DNA of 64,000 nucleotides from Actinomadura harenae (GTDB taxonomy: Bacteria > Actinomycetota > Actinomycetes > Streptosporangiales > Streptosporangiaceae). Position 1 is the stretch's first letter. Each line of letters opens with the position of its first letter. The position numbers were made by a program, and so were the translations under genes. Location: contig NZ_RFFG01000010.1 of the NCBI RefSeq assembly GCF_003696215.1, positions 62,001 through 126,000 of the forward strand, in the 5' to 3' direction. This document shows, in pieces, positions 1 to 7,881 of the stretch. Under the pieces are notes generated by a model. The model searched no databases. It was not told where the DNA came from and saw nothing but the letters and a program-made list of their open reading frames with translations.

Positions 1-176
1 TTCCCAGCCGAGCGCCATAGCCGGGGCCGGGGCCCGGTGAAGCCGAGCGAGCTGGGGCGATGCCGCCCATATGAGCTCGGCTCCGCAGAACAGGAAAGGC
101 AGTCCCAGGACTCTCGCTCCCGACCGAGCGGAACAGGGAGCGCGGGCCGGATTGCGCGATCTCGTATGGAGGCGGC

Positions 177-605
177 ATGTCAGAAGAGCCAATTTCGAAG
201 CAGGCAGCGGAGAGAAGGCCTGGCACCGGTCGGACCAAACGCAGGCGACAGTCACCACCCCGAGACAAGACGATCGACTTCCGGCTGACCCAGCAGGAGT
301 ACGCAGCCCTCCGCGAGGCCGCGAACCGCTCGCACTGGGCCCTCAGAGCGTTCGTCGCGCACACGGTGCTGTCGGAGGTGAAGGGCACCCGCAAACCCGA
401 GCACGCTGAGCTCCGCGCGCTCCTGGAGGAGTTGATGCAGGTGGGCGGGGAGATCCGACAGCTGGGCGTGACCCTCGACCAAGTCGCCGCGGAACTGCAC
501 CCCGGTGAACTGACACAGCAACTTGGCGCCGACGCCCAAGCCTGCGCTCGCCTGGTCGACAAGGTCGATCGGGTGGCCGACGCGATCTGCAGGCGTCTGC
601 CGTGA
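177..605 (+). CDS. MobC-like plasmid mobilization relaxosome protein
   Basis: A 142-residue protein with a basic N-terminus followed by a ribbon-helix-helix-like stretch (FRLTQQEYAALREAA, about residues 37-51) and a helical C-terminal half, the layout of MobC accessory proteins. MobC proteins help the relaxase open DNA at oriT. A good ribosome site (GGAGGCGGC) lies just before the ATG. The relaxase gene begins 22 bases after its stop, so the two form a mobilization pair. The family call rests on pattern and on the neighbour; an exact family would need a profile search. Confidence 0.72.
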   Translation: MSEEPISKQAAERRPGTGRTKRRRQSPPRDKTIDFRLTQQEYAALREAANRSHWALRAFVAHTVLSEVKGTRKPEHAELRALLEELMQVGGEIRQLGVTLDQVAAELHPGELTQQLGADAQACARLVDKVDRVADAICRRLP

Positions 606-627
606 CCAGGCGACCTGGACGGCCAGC

Positions 628-2412
628 GTGATCGGCAAGGTGACGCGGAGCAGGCGAGTGGACGGCTTGTTGCGGTACCTGTTCGGGCCCGGCGCCAACG
701 GTGAGCATCACGATGCCCACCTCGTCACCGGCTTCCGCACTCCTGCGGAGCTCGAACCTCCGCAGCGGGCGGACGGAACCCGGGACCTTCGCCGGCTCCG
801 CGCGCTACTCACTCACCCGGTGAAGTTGCTGGGAGACCGGAACTACGACAGACCTGTTTGGCATTCGTCCCTTCGCGCCGCGCCCGAGGACCCGATCCTG
901 ACCGATGCGCAATGGGCGCGGATCGCGGGCCAGATGATGGACCGAGTCGGACTCGCGCCCAAGGGCGACCCGAACGCCGTCCGCTGGATCGCCGTCCGGC
1001 ACGCCGTCGACCACATCCACGTGGTCGCCACGCTGGCCCGCGCCGACGGCATTCGCCCGACCACCAGGAACAACGGGTACCTGATCCGGGACCTCTGCCG
1101 CGCAATCGAAGACGAGCTCGGACTGCGACGGACCGCCCCGGGCGACCTGACGGCCGCCCGCCGCCCCACCCGCGGCGAAGTGGAGAAAGCCCAACGTGTC
1201 GGCCTGACGGAGGATCCCCGCACCGCTCTCCGCCGACGCGTCCAGGACGCAGCCGCCACCGCGCGGACGGAGGCCGAGTTCTTCGAGCGGCTGCGCGAGG
1301 CAGGAGTCCTGGTCCACCGCCGCTTCAGCCAGGACCATCCGGACCAGGTGACCGGCTACGCGGTCGCGCTGCCGAACTACCGGACGGCCGCCGGACCATC
1401 GGTCTGGTACGGCGGCGGCAAACTCGCCGCCGACCTGACCCTGCCCAGGCTCCGGATCCGCTGGTCCTCGACCGATCCGCCGGTGTCCGGACGGGGCCTG
1501 GACGAACCGACCGTCCGCGCCTACCTCCGGACCACCGTCCGCCAAGCGGCCGGCACATCCCGGACCGCCGCCGACTTCCTCACCCACCTGGAGGCCGCAG
1601 GAGTCACCGTCAAGACCGGACGCAGCGTCCAAGACCCCAATGAGATCACCGGGTACGCCGTCGCCCTCCCGGACCACCACGACGCCCAAGGCCATCCCGC
1701 CTGGTACCCGGGAAGCGAACTCGCGGAAGACCTGACCTGGACATCCCTATGCCGCTCCTGGAACGGTCTTCCGTCCCCAACACCAGTCACCGAACTCTCA
1801 GCCGATGAACGCCGAGCGATCTACAGCGACGCCGCCCGCGCAGCCGCCTTCGCCAGCGCCGAGATCCGCCGCCACACCGTCACCGACCCCCACGCGGCCC
1901 GCGACGCCTGCTGGGCGACCGCCGACCTTCTGCACGCCGCAGCCGACGCGACCGGCGACCGGCATCTGAGAGGCGCAGCGGACGCCTACGACCGCGCCGC
2001 CCGCCCACCCCACGGCCGCATCCCCCACCCCACACCCAGCGGAAACCGACTCCGCGGCGCGGCCCGGATCATGGCCATCGCCCGAACCAGCGGCGACCCG
2101 GGCCTCCAACCCCCGGCAGCGCTCGCGTCCGCACTCCTGACCCTCATCGACACCATCGGAGACCTGCACCACCTCCACCGCCACGAGCCACAGAGCGACG
2201 CCGTCAAGGGGGCGAGCACACACCTCTCCAAGGCCGCCCACGACCGAACGCCCTGGCTCTCCCATGACCACCCCCGACGGCCAACCCCTGCGACCGTTGC
2301 GAGGGCGGACGTTCCACACTCCTGGGCCCCGCCGACCCTGGGTGTTCCTAGCCCTCCGACGACCAACGTGCCTGGCACTGACCGTTCCCGACGCAGCCGG
2401 GGACCGAAGTGA
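628..2412 (+). CDS. Relaxase / mobilization nuclease (MobA type)
   Basis: Encodes about 594 residues. I chose the GTG at 628 because the product then opens VIGKVTRSRRVDGLL and reaches YLFGPG, the usual opening of actinobacterial relaxases; the frame is open further upstream but overlaps mobC. The metal-binding histidine motif HAVDHIHVV is at about residues 125-133, matching the three-His relaxase motif. Relaxases nick oriT and pilot single-stranded DNA into a recipient. The C-terminal half is rich in Arg, Pro and Ala and contains two similar segments of about 80 residues (around RVQDAAATARTEAEF and TTVRQAAGTSRTAADF), an internal duplication. It marks an integrated mobilizable or conjugative element extending left of the window. 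Confidence 0.85.
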   Translation: MIGKVTRSRRVDGLLRYLFGPGANGEHHDAHLVTGFRTPAELEPPQRADGTRDLRRLRALLTHPVKLLGDRNYDRPVWHSSLRAAPEDPILTDAQWARIAGQMMDRVGLAPKGDPNAVRWIAVRHAVDHIHVVATLARADGIRPTTRNNGYLIRDLCRAIEDELGLRRTAPGDLTAARRPTRGEVEKAQRVGLTEDPRTALRRRVQDAAATARTEAEFFERLREAGVLVHRRFSQDHPDQVTGYAVALPNYRTAAGPSVWYGGGKLAADLTLPRLRIRWSSTDPPVSGRGLDEPTVRAYLRTTVRQAAGTSRTAADFLTHLEAAGVTVKTGRSVQDPNEITGYAVALPDHHDAQGHPAWYPGSELAEDLTWTSLCRSWNGLPSPTPVTELSADERRAIYSDAARAAAFASAEIRRHTVTDPHAARDACWATADLLHAAADATGDRHLRGAADAYDRAARPPHGRIPHPTPSGNRLRGAARIMAIARTSGDPGLQPPAALASALLTLIDTIGDLHHLHRHEPQSDAVKGASTHLSKAAHDRTPWLSHDHPRRPTPATVARADVPHSWAPPTLGVPSPPTTNVPGTDRSRRSRGPK

Positions 2413-2519
2413 ACGACCTCCCGCCTGGCGTGAGCCTCGGCGATTCCGGTCGGCCGTGGCAGCCGACACAGACCCGGATGCCACGGTCGACCGGGCGACC
2501 AGCTCCGCCGGGATCTCAC

Positions 2520-2825
2520 TCATCGTGTGGCTCGCAGCCGTGCACGCACCAGCTCGTTCAACTCGTCGGCTCGGCTCTGTTCACCGAGGATTTCCAGGAC
2601 GTCGCGGAACTGGCGCGCTCGCCGGATTCCCGAGACTGATCCACGCATCGCGAACACCTCCAACGCGTCGGTGGCCGCCGCCATCATCGCCACCGCCGCA
2701 CACCAGACCCGCCCCGGACTCACGATCGACTCCGTCGAGGATCGAGGCACCGCACAGGCCGCGCCCTCCAGGGCGTCCTCCAACCCGGCGTCGTCGTCCT
2801 CATCAAGGCCGGCCACGCCCTCCAC
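2520..2825 (-). CDS. Hypothetical protein, possibly a remnant
   Basis: An open frame of 101 residues from GTG, acidic at the N-terminus and helical at the C-terminus (FRDVLEILGEQSRADELNELV). The frame stays open upstream of the chosen start with protein-like composition, so it may be the 3' end of a larger decayed gene. No clear ribosome site and no recognised family. It lies just past the relaxase, on the opposite strand. The rest of 2413-3132 shows nothing else I can support. Confidence 0.3.
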   Translation of the reverse strand: MEGVAGLDEDDDAGLEDALEGAACAVPRSSTESIVSPGRVWCAAVAMMAAATDALEVFAMRGSVSGIRRARQFRDVLEILGEQSRADELNELVRARLRATR

Positions 2826-3132
2826 CTCGACGAACTCGCCACCGACCTTACGACCGGCGTCTAACGAAACCAGTTACATAGGAGGCGATCTCCTGCCACC
2901 AGGGCCGGGGCGCTGGAAGGGACGTCGCTCCGCCAGGTATGGGAATAATCTTGCCGGGGGAGCGGTGCCGGGATGTCGGGCCGAAGTCCCGTCCACGCGC
3001 GGGCCCCGTCCTTCGCGCTGCCGCAGCGGCGGCCTGCCGCGGCAGGCCAGACGTCCCGGCCACGCGGTGTGCTCACAGACCGCCACTCCCAGATCGGCCG
3101 CTATGTGGACACTCCCCGTTGCTGTGGGTGGG

Positions 3133-3615
3133 TCAGCAGTGCCAGCGGGTTACTGCGGAGCCGCGGTCGCCGTTCCAGATGATCCCCGCGCTCGCCCATA
3201 CGCAGTGCCCCGCGCCGGGCACCGAGACCGGGCCGGCGTAGTAGCCGTAGTTGGCCAGGCCGCCGCCGGCAGGGTCGGAGCGCTGCAGGTTGTACGGAGG
3301 GCTGCAGGGGGCGCTGCCCGCGCACTGGTAGATGGTCACGCCCATCGGCTTGACGACGCCCCAGTCGACGGACGCCGAGGTGGCCGTTGCGCAGTTCTGG
3401 CCGGTGGAGCCGTCCCAGTACAGATTCAGGTAGCCGACGGTCGTGGATGTCTGGACGGTGTCGATCGGCTCGGTCTCCACCAGGGTGCCGCTGCAACCGT
3501 CGCTGGCGACAGCGGGGATGGCAGGGGCGTCGGCCAACGCGTTGGCTTCGTTCACGGCAGGCAGGAGCATCCCGACGATGAGGGTCAGGGACAGCGGGGC
3601 GGCCTTGAGCTTCAT
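3133..3615 (-). CDS. Small secreted Cys-containing protein (spore-associated-protein-like)
   Basis: 160 residues from the ATG at 3615, preceded by GGAG. The first 27 or so residues form a signal peptide (basic start, hydrophobic LTLIVGMLLPAV, Ala-rich cleavage region). The mature part has spaced cysteines (DGCSG, QNCA, QCAG, APCS, GHCV, final C) and the segment YYAGPVSVPGAGHCV, which resembles actinomycete spore-associated protein SapA-type sequences. Role unknown; probably exported and disulfide-bonded. Last of three similar secreted-protein genes on this strand, with 67 bases between it and the one before. Confidence 0.7.
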   Translation of the reverse strand: MKLKAAPLSLTLIVGMLLPAVNEANALADAPAIPAVASDGCSGTLVETEPIDTVQTSTTVGYLNLYWDGSTGQNCATATSASVDWGVVKPMGVTIYQCAGSAPCSPPYNLQRSDPAGGGLANYGYYAGPVSVPGAGHCVWASAGIIWNGDRGSAVTRWHC

Positions 3616-3682
3616 GGTTCTCCGTTCACAGTCGGAAGCGGCCCTGGCGCACGGATACGTCAGGGCCGCAGCACTCAACGGG

Positions 3683-4105
3683 TCAGCAGCGCACGTCCGT
3701 GGCGGCGTTGGCCACATCCGGGTACCAGCCGACCGCGACGGTGCACTGGTCGAGTGTCGCGGCGCCGCGCGACCATGCCTCGACGACCTTGCCCGGGCAG
3801 CTGAGGTCCTCCAGAAGGCGGGTGCCGTCACTTTGGACGGTCGCGATGGAGATGCAGGCGTCCCAGTTGCTGTGCGTGTCGCGGTAGCCCTGCCACACGT
3901 ACAGGTAGCCGTAGTTCTTGCCGCAGCCCTTGAACTGCTTGACCGACGCGAAGGTCTGGCCGCTGATGTTGATGTAGGCGGTCGAGCCGATCTGGACGGT
4001 GCTGGAGCAGCCGGGCGCCTGCTCGGCGTGCGCCGCCGTGGTGACGCCGAGCGTCATCGGGGCCGCGAGTACGACGCCGAACATCGCGCGGGTGAGCTTC
4101 CTCAT
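3683..4105 (-). CDS. Small secreted Cys-containing protein
   Basis: 140 residues from the ATG at 4105, with AAAGGA upstream. A typical signal peptide (MRKLTRAMFGVVLAAPM, cleavage near AHA) is followed by a mature domain with six cysteines and the segment YGYLYVWQGYRDTHSNW. The neighbour on its 5' side has the near-equivalent YAYVWQSFRDSHSGTW, so the two are paralogues by tandem duplication. No enzymatic motif is visible. Middle gene of the three-gene secreted cluster, probably co-transcribed (26 bases from the preceding stop). Confidence 0.7.
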   Translation of the reverse strand: MRKLTRAMFGVVLAAPMTLGVTTAAHAEQAPGCSSTVQIGSTAYINISGQTFASVKQFKGCGKNYGYLYVWQGYRDTHSNWDACISIATVQSDGTRLLEDLSCPGKVVEAWSRGAATLDQCTVAVGWYPDVANAATDVRC

Positions 4106-4131
4106 GGGGGGTTCCTTTCCGGGGTGAAGGG

Positions 4132-4596
4132 TCAGCCGCAGCGCTGGTCGGTCTGGCCGTTGCTGACGTAGGAGCCGAAGAAGAGGGCGGCGTCGGCGTA
4201 GGTGCACTTGCCGCTGCCCGCGAAGCCGGGCGACCAGAAGTCCGCCTGCCGCGTGTTGTAGGTGGTCCGGTGGCCGCCGTCGGTCTCCACACCGGGCGAC
4301 TGGACCCAGATCTCGCCCAGGTCGACCGTCCAGGTGCCCGAGTGGCTGTCGCGGAAGGACTGCCAGACGTAGGCGTAGGCGAAGTTCTGGTGGCAGCTCG
4401 GCGACCAGTACTGCTTGATGGACATGGCCGACTGCCCGTTCTCGTCCGGGACGACCTTGGTACTGCCGACCTGGTAGGCGTCGGAGCAGGAGCCGATCTC
4501 GGACGCGGAGGCCGGCGTGGCCACCGCGACCAGCGGGGACACGGCGAGCGCGAGCGCGGCCAGCCCGGTGGAGACGCGGGGGATCGAGCGGTGCAC
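4132..4596 (-). CDS. Small secreted Cys-containing protein, first of the trio
   Basis: 154 residues from a GTG at 4596, chosen because GGGAG sits at the right distance and a signal peptide follows at once (LAALALAVSPLVAVA, cleavage near ASA). The mature part contains VGSTKVVPDENG, SIKQYWSPSC and YAYVWQSFRDSHSGTW, shared in pattern with the next gene. Four cysteines are visible. No known function. First gene of the minus-strand trio; its promoter should lie in the 280 bases shared with the divergent padR gene. Confidence 0.7.
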   Translation of the reverse strand: MHRSIPRVSTGLAALALAVSPLVAVATPASASEIGSCSDAYQVGSTKVVPDENGQSAMSIKQYWSPSCHQNFAYAYVWQSFRDSHSGTWTVDLGEIWVQSPGVETDGGHRTTYNTRQADFWSPGFAGSGKCTYADAALFFGSYVSNGQTDQRCG

Positions 4597-4874
4597 GGAG
4601 TTCTCCCTTGCGAAGGTCCGGGCCCGGACGCGGCGGTGCTGGCAGGCCCGAAGGGATCCAGCCGAGGCCGGGGAAGGGAGGCCGGCCGACCGGCTGACGG
4701 GTGATGTCCCAAGGGTCCGGGAACCGACTTCCGTAAACCTTCCGCCCCACTCCCCTCCGATTACCGCCGGGCCACGAGGACACACGCGCCCGGCGGTCGG
4801 TGAACCACCCGTCGCGCCACGACGGTGCCTGCCCGCACGCTCACCCCTTCCATGATCCATGCCGAGACAGGTAC

Positions 4875-4889
4875 CATGCGACGCATGGA
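4875..4889. promoter_or_regulatory. Perfect inverted repeat over the padR start
   Basis: CCATGC-GAC-GCATGG is a perfect 6-base inverted repeat with a 3-base centre, covering both candidate start codons of padR. It could be an autoregulatory operator or an RNA hairpin that hides the start. Inference only. Confidence 0.35.
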
Positions 4890-5238
4890 ACAGGGTGATG
4901 CATTGAACCTCCTCACCCAGATGCGCAGGGGCGCGTTGCCGTACTGCGTGTTGGCGCTGTTGCGGGACGAGCAGCGCTACGGCGTGGAGATCGTCCGGCT
5001 GCTCGGCGAGGTCGACGGCATGGTCACCAGCGAAGGGACCATCTACCCCTTGCTGTCCCGGCTGCGCCGGCAGGGCCTGGTCGAGACGACATGGCGGGAG
5101 TCCACCGCCGGTCCGCCACGGCGCTACTACCAGCTCACCGCCGCGGGGCACCAGGCACTGGACGCCTTCGCGGGGGAGTGGGAACGGTTCAGCGGTGCCG
5201 TGGAGCACTTCATAGGAGAGGGAGATCCAAAGCGATGA
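4876..5238 (+). CDS. PadR family transcriptional regulator
   Basis: About 120 residues; the winged helix spans most of the protein, with YCVLALLRDEQRYGVEIVRLL and the wing segment RRYYQLTAAGHQAL typical of PadR. PadR proteins repress promoters and usually autoregulate. The start could be the ATG at 4876 or the one at 4885; 4876 has a weak AGG upstream. A perfect inverted repeat overlaps the start. The stop overlaps the ATG of the next gene (ATGA), so the pair is translationally coupled, the usual PadR plus HAAS-membrane-protein arrangement. Confidence 0.85.
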   Translation: MRRMEQGDALNLLTQMRRGALPYCVLALLRDEQRYGVEIVRLLGEVDGMVTSEGTIYPLLSRLRRQGLVETTWRESTAGPPRRYYQLTAAGHQALDAFAGEWERFSGAVEHFIGEGDPKR

Positions 5239-5840
5239 CGGCCACGGACCAACTGATCGAGGACTACCTCGGCCGCCTCGAGTCGGCGGCGAGCACGCTG
5301 CCCTCGGCCCAGCGGGCGGAGTTGCTCACCGAGATCAGAACACACATTGAGATCACGCTGTCTCATGAGGAAGGCCGGGGCGAGGCGGCGGTGCGCACCG
5401 TCCTCGACCGCCTCGGAACACCGGAGGACATCGCCCGCGAGGCCGGCACCGACCTCACAGTGGAGTCTCCGCCTCAGGCGACGGCCACAGGGCGACGCCG
5501 GGTGGGCGCCTTCGATCTGGTGACCGTCATCCTCCTGCTGGTCGGCGGCATCGTCCTGCCCGGTCTCGGCTGGGTGATCGCCGTGGTGCTCCTGTGGGCC
5601 TCCGCCCGCTGGACGACCCGCGACAAGCTGATCGGCACGCTGGTCTTCCCCGGAGGACTGACGGCCCTTGTCGGGTTCCTCCTCTTCTCGGGTGGATCCA
5701 GTCAGTGCTCTCCGAGCGGTTCCTGCACGTCCTCGGGGTCGTCCGTCGGGGTCGCCCTGACGCTCGGCCTGGTCGCCGCGGCCGGTTCGATCGCGTCGGC
5801 CGTGTACCTCCTGCACCGCGCGCAGCACGCCGCGGCGTGA
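5235..5840 (+). CDS. HAAS domain-containing membrane protein
   Basis: 201 residues. The N-terminal 75 residues (DYLGRLESAASTLPSAQR, then ELLTEIRTHIE) match the HAAS/DUF1700 helical domain that pairs with PadR regulators. Three hydrophobic segments follow (roughly VTVILLLVGGIVLPGLGWVI, TLVFPGGLTALVGFLLF and VALTLGLVAAAGSIASAVYLL), with a Ser/Cys-rich loop (SSQCSPSGSCTSSGSS) between the second and third. Probably a membrane protein controlled by, or sensing together with, the PadR protein. Its ATG overlaps the padR stop. A strong hairpin follows at 5861. Confidence 0.8.
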   Translation: MTATDQLIEDYLGRLESAASTLPSAQRAELLTEIRTHIEITLSHEEGRGEAAVRTVLDRLGTPEDIAREAGTDLTVESPPQATATGRRRVGAFDLVTVILLLVGGIVLPGLGWVIAVVLLWASARWTTRDKLIGTLVFPGGLTALVGFLLFSGGSSQCSPSGSCTSSGSSVGVALTLGLVAAAGSIASAVYLLHRAQHAAA

Positions 5841-5860
5841 CCTCTGCACCGTCCAGGTGA

Positions 5861-5890
5861 AAGGCCGGTTCCGCTCATGGAACCGGCCTT
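5861..5890. terminator. Bidirectional hairpin terminator
   Basis: A perfect 12-base stem (AAGGCCGGTTCC with its complement) and a 6-base loop between convergent genes; it can serve both the padR unit and the lrp-type gene. Confidence 0.8.
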
Positions 5891-5972
5891 ATCGGTCGTC
5901 TGGCCGAGGGGACGGCGGGTGCGGACGATGGGCGTGCCGGGCCGGGTTCTGCGCCGCCGACGCCGTTCCGGT

Positions 5973-6470
5973 TCAGCGGGTGAGGACGCCGCGGCCGTCG
6001 CGGACCTCGAAGACCAGTTGGGTCTCGGTCTGGCGGACCACGGGGTGGACGGTCACGTGTTCGAGGATGAGGTCGCGGAGTTCCTGCGGGCCGGCCACGG
6101 CCACATGCAGGAGGAAGTCGTCGTCGCCGCCGACGTGGAGGACCGTCAGGGCGCCCGGGACGTCGACGAGCCGGTCGTAGAGGGTGCGGACGTGGTCGCG
6201 GCTGTGGCTGCCCAGGCGGACCTTGATGATGGCGTTGATCGGGTGGCCGAGGACGCCGAGGTCGAGGCGTGCGGTGATGCGCGTGATGACCCCGGAGTCC
6301 CGCAGGGCGCGAACCCGGTAGGCGCACGTCGACTCGGCGATGCCCACCCGGGCCGCGAGCGCGGCGTTGGTCATCCGGCCGTCGTCCACCAGGGCGGCGA
6401 GGATCGCCAGGTCTGTGCCGTCCAGAGGGGAATGAGTGAACTGTGGTTTCTTCGGCTGCGGCCCGGCCAC
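5973..6470 (-). CDS. Lrp/AsnC family regulator (MdeR-like)
   Basis: 165 residues from a GTG at 6470, chosen because AGGAGG lies 5-6 bases upstream; the frame is open further but without a ribosome site. The N-terminal winged helix (ILAALVDDGRMTNAALAARV, then GIAESTCAYRVRALRDSGVI) is followed by the ligand-sensing RAM domain with LHVGGDDDFLLHVAV. Lrp proteins sense amino acids. It is divergent from a methionine gamma-lyase-like gene, and Pseudomonas putida has the same layout (mdeR facing mdeAB), so it probably activates the neighbouring genes in response to methionine or a related amino acid. Confidence 0.85.
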   Translation of the reverse strand: MAGPQPKKPQFTHSPLDGTDLAILAALVDDGRMTNAALAARVGIAESTCAYRVRALRDSGVITRITARLDLGVLGHPINAIIKVRLGSHSRDHVRTLYDRLVDVPGALTVLHVGGDDDFLLHVAVAGPQELRDLILEHVTVHPVVRQTETQLVFEVRDGRGVLTR

Positions 6471-6568
6471 ACGTCCTCCTCTTGTGGAATCTGCACCGAT
6501 ACCCGTGCATGGCCGTCTATTCAGCAAGCAGTCTTGCAGATCACTGCGGATCAGCCCAGTCTTCCGTC

Positions 6569-7837
6569 ATGACTTCGCCGCATCTGCAACTCGACTCGGT
6601 CGCCGTGCACGCCGGACGCGAGGACCTGGCCGAACTCGGCGTCCACGCGCTGCCGATCGATCTCTCCACGACCAACCCGCTCCCCAGCATCGAGGCGGGC
6701 GGCCTGTCCTACGAGGCCATGGCCGGTGGAGGAACGCCGAACGCCGAGGGCGGATCGGTCTACGCGCGGCTGTGGAACCCGACCGTGGCGCGGTTCGAGT
6801 CGGCGCTGGCCCGGTTGGAGCACGCCGAGGCCGCCGTGGCGTTCTCGTCCGGCATGGCGGCGGTGACCGCGGCGATCCTGGCGACGTTGAAGGAGAGCGG
6901 CCGCCGTCATGTCCTGGCGGTGCGTCCCCTGTACGGGGGGACCGACCACCTGCTCGCCTCGGGCCTCCTCGGGGCGGAGGTGACCTACTGCTCGGCGTCG
7001 CGGGTCGCCGCGGAACGTCGCCCCGACACCGCGATGGTCGTGCTCGAGACACCCGCCAACCCGACCCTGGACCTGGTCGACATCCGCGCCGTCGTCGAGG
7101 CCGCCCAGGGGGTTCCCGTCCTGGTCGACAACACCTTCGCCACCCCGGTTCTGCAGAACCCGATCGACCTCGGCGCCGCGATGGTCCTGCACAGCGCGAC
7201 CAAGTACCTGGGCGGGCACGGCGATGTCATCGGCGGCGTCATCGCGTGTGACGAGCGGCAGGCGGCCGCGCTGCGCCGCGTCCGCGCCGTCACCGGCGGC
7301 CTGCTCCACCCCCTGGGCGCCTACCTCCTGCACCGCGGGCTCGCGACACTGCCGGTGCGGGTGCGGGCCCAGCAGGCGAACGCCCAGCGCGTCGCCTCAT
7401 GGCTGACGACCCACCCGAGCGTCGCGCGGGTCCACTACCCCGGGATCGACGGGGACCCGCAGGGCCTGCTCGGGACGCAGATGGACGGGCCCGGCGCGAT
7501 GCTCTCGGTCGACCTGCGCGGCGGATACGAGCAGGCCGAGCGCGTCACCGCGGCGACCGGCCTGTTCACCCACGCGGTCTCCCTGGGCGGCGTCGACTCC
7601 CTGATCCAGCACCCGGCGGCGCTGACCCACCGGCCCGTCGCCGCGGAGGCCCGTCCGGGCGCCGGGCTTGTCCGGCTCTCCATCGGGCTGGAGGACGCCG
7701 AGGACCTCATCGCCGACCTCGACCGAGCCCTGGCCGCACCCCACTCGATATCCTTCTCCGCGACCGCTGCCCCCGTGCAGGCCACCCCAGAGACACGGCA
7801 GGAGTCGGACCGTCTCCTCGTGGAAGCCGCCGAATAG
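6569..7837 (+). CDS. Cys/Met metabolism PLP-dependent enzyme, probably methionine gamma-lyase
   Basis: About 422 residues of the Cys/Met-metabolism PLP family. The PLP lysine is K212 in HSATKYLGGHGDV; the substrate-phosphate region YARLWNPTVARFESALA and FSSGMAAVTA are intact. The family includes cystathionine gamma-lyase/synthase and methionine gamma-lyase, which splits methionine into 2-oxobutyrate, methanethiol and ammonia. The lyase reading is favoured because the next gene resembles MdeB, which handles 2-oxobutyrate, and an Lrp regulator is divergent. The ATG at 6569 gives the usual family start; no strong ribosome site is visible. Confidence 0.8.
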   Translation: MTSPHLQLDSVAVHAGREDLAELGVHALPIDLSTTNPLPSIEAGGLSYEAMAGGGTPNAEGGSVYARLWNPTVARFESALARLEHAEAAVAFSSGMAAVTAAILATLKESGRRHVLAVRPLYGGTDHLLASGLLGAEVTYCSASRVAAERRPDTAMVVLETPANPTLDLVDIRAVVEAAQGVPVLVDNTFATPVLQNPIDLGAAMVLHSATKYLGGHGDVIGGVIACDERQAAALRRVRAVTGGLLHPLGAYLLHRGLATLPVRVRAQQANAQRVASWLTTHPSVARVHYPGIDGDPQGLLGTQMDGPGAMLSVDLRGGYEQAERVTAATGLFTHAVSLGGVDSLIQHPAALTHRPVAAEARPGAGLVRLSIGLEDAEDLIADLDRALAAPHSISFSATAAPVQATPETRQESDRLLVEAAE

Positions 7838-7881
7838 GCGGCTCGCACAGCCACCGTCAACGTCACCGCCGGGACCGCGCC

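Noticed and set aside
1..176. Possible oriT upstream of mobC
   Set aside because: Only partial AGCTC/GAGCT-type inverted repeats are visible; no nick-site consensus could be recognised.
805..1695. Long minus-strand reading frame inside the relaxase gene
   Set aside because: No ribosome site or family signal; it is a high-GC shadow of the relaxase frame on the other strand.
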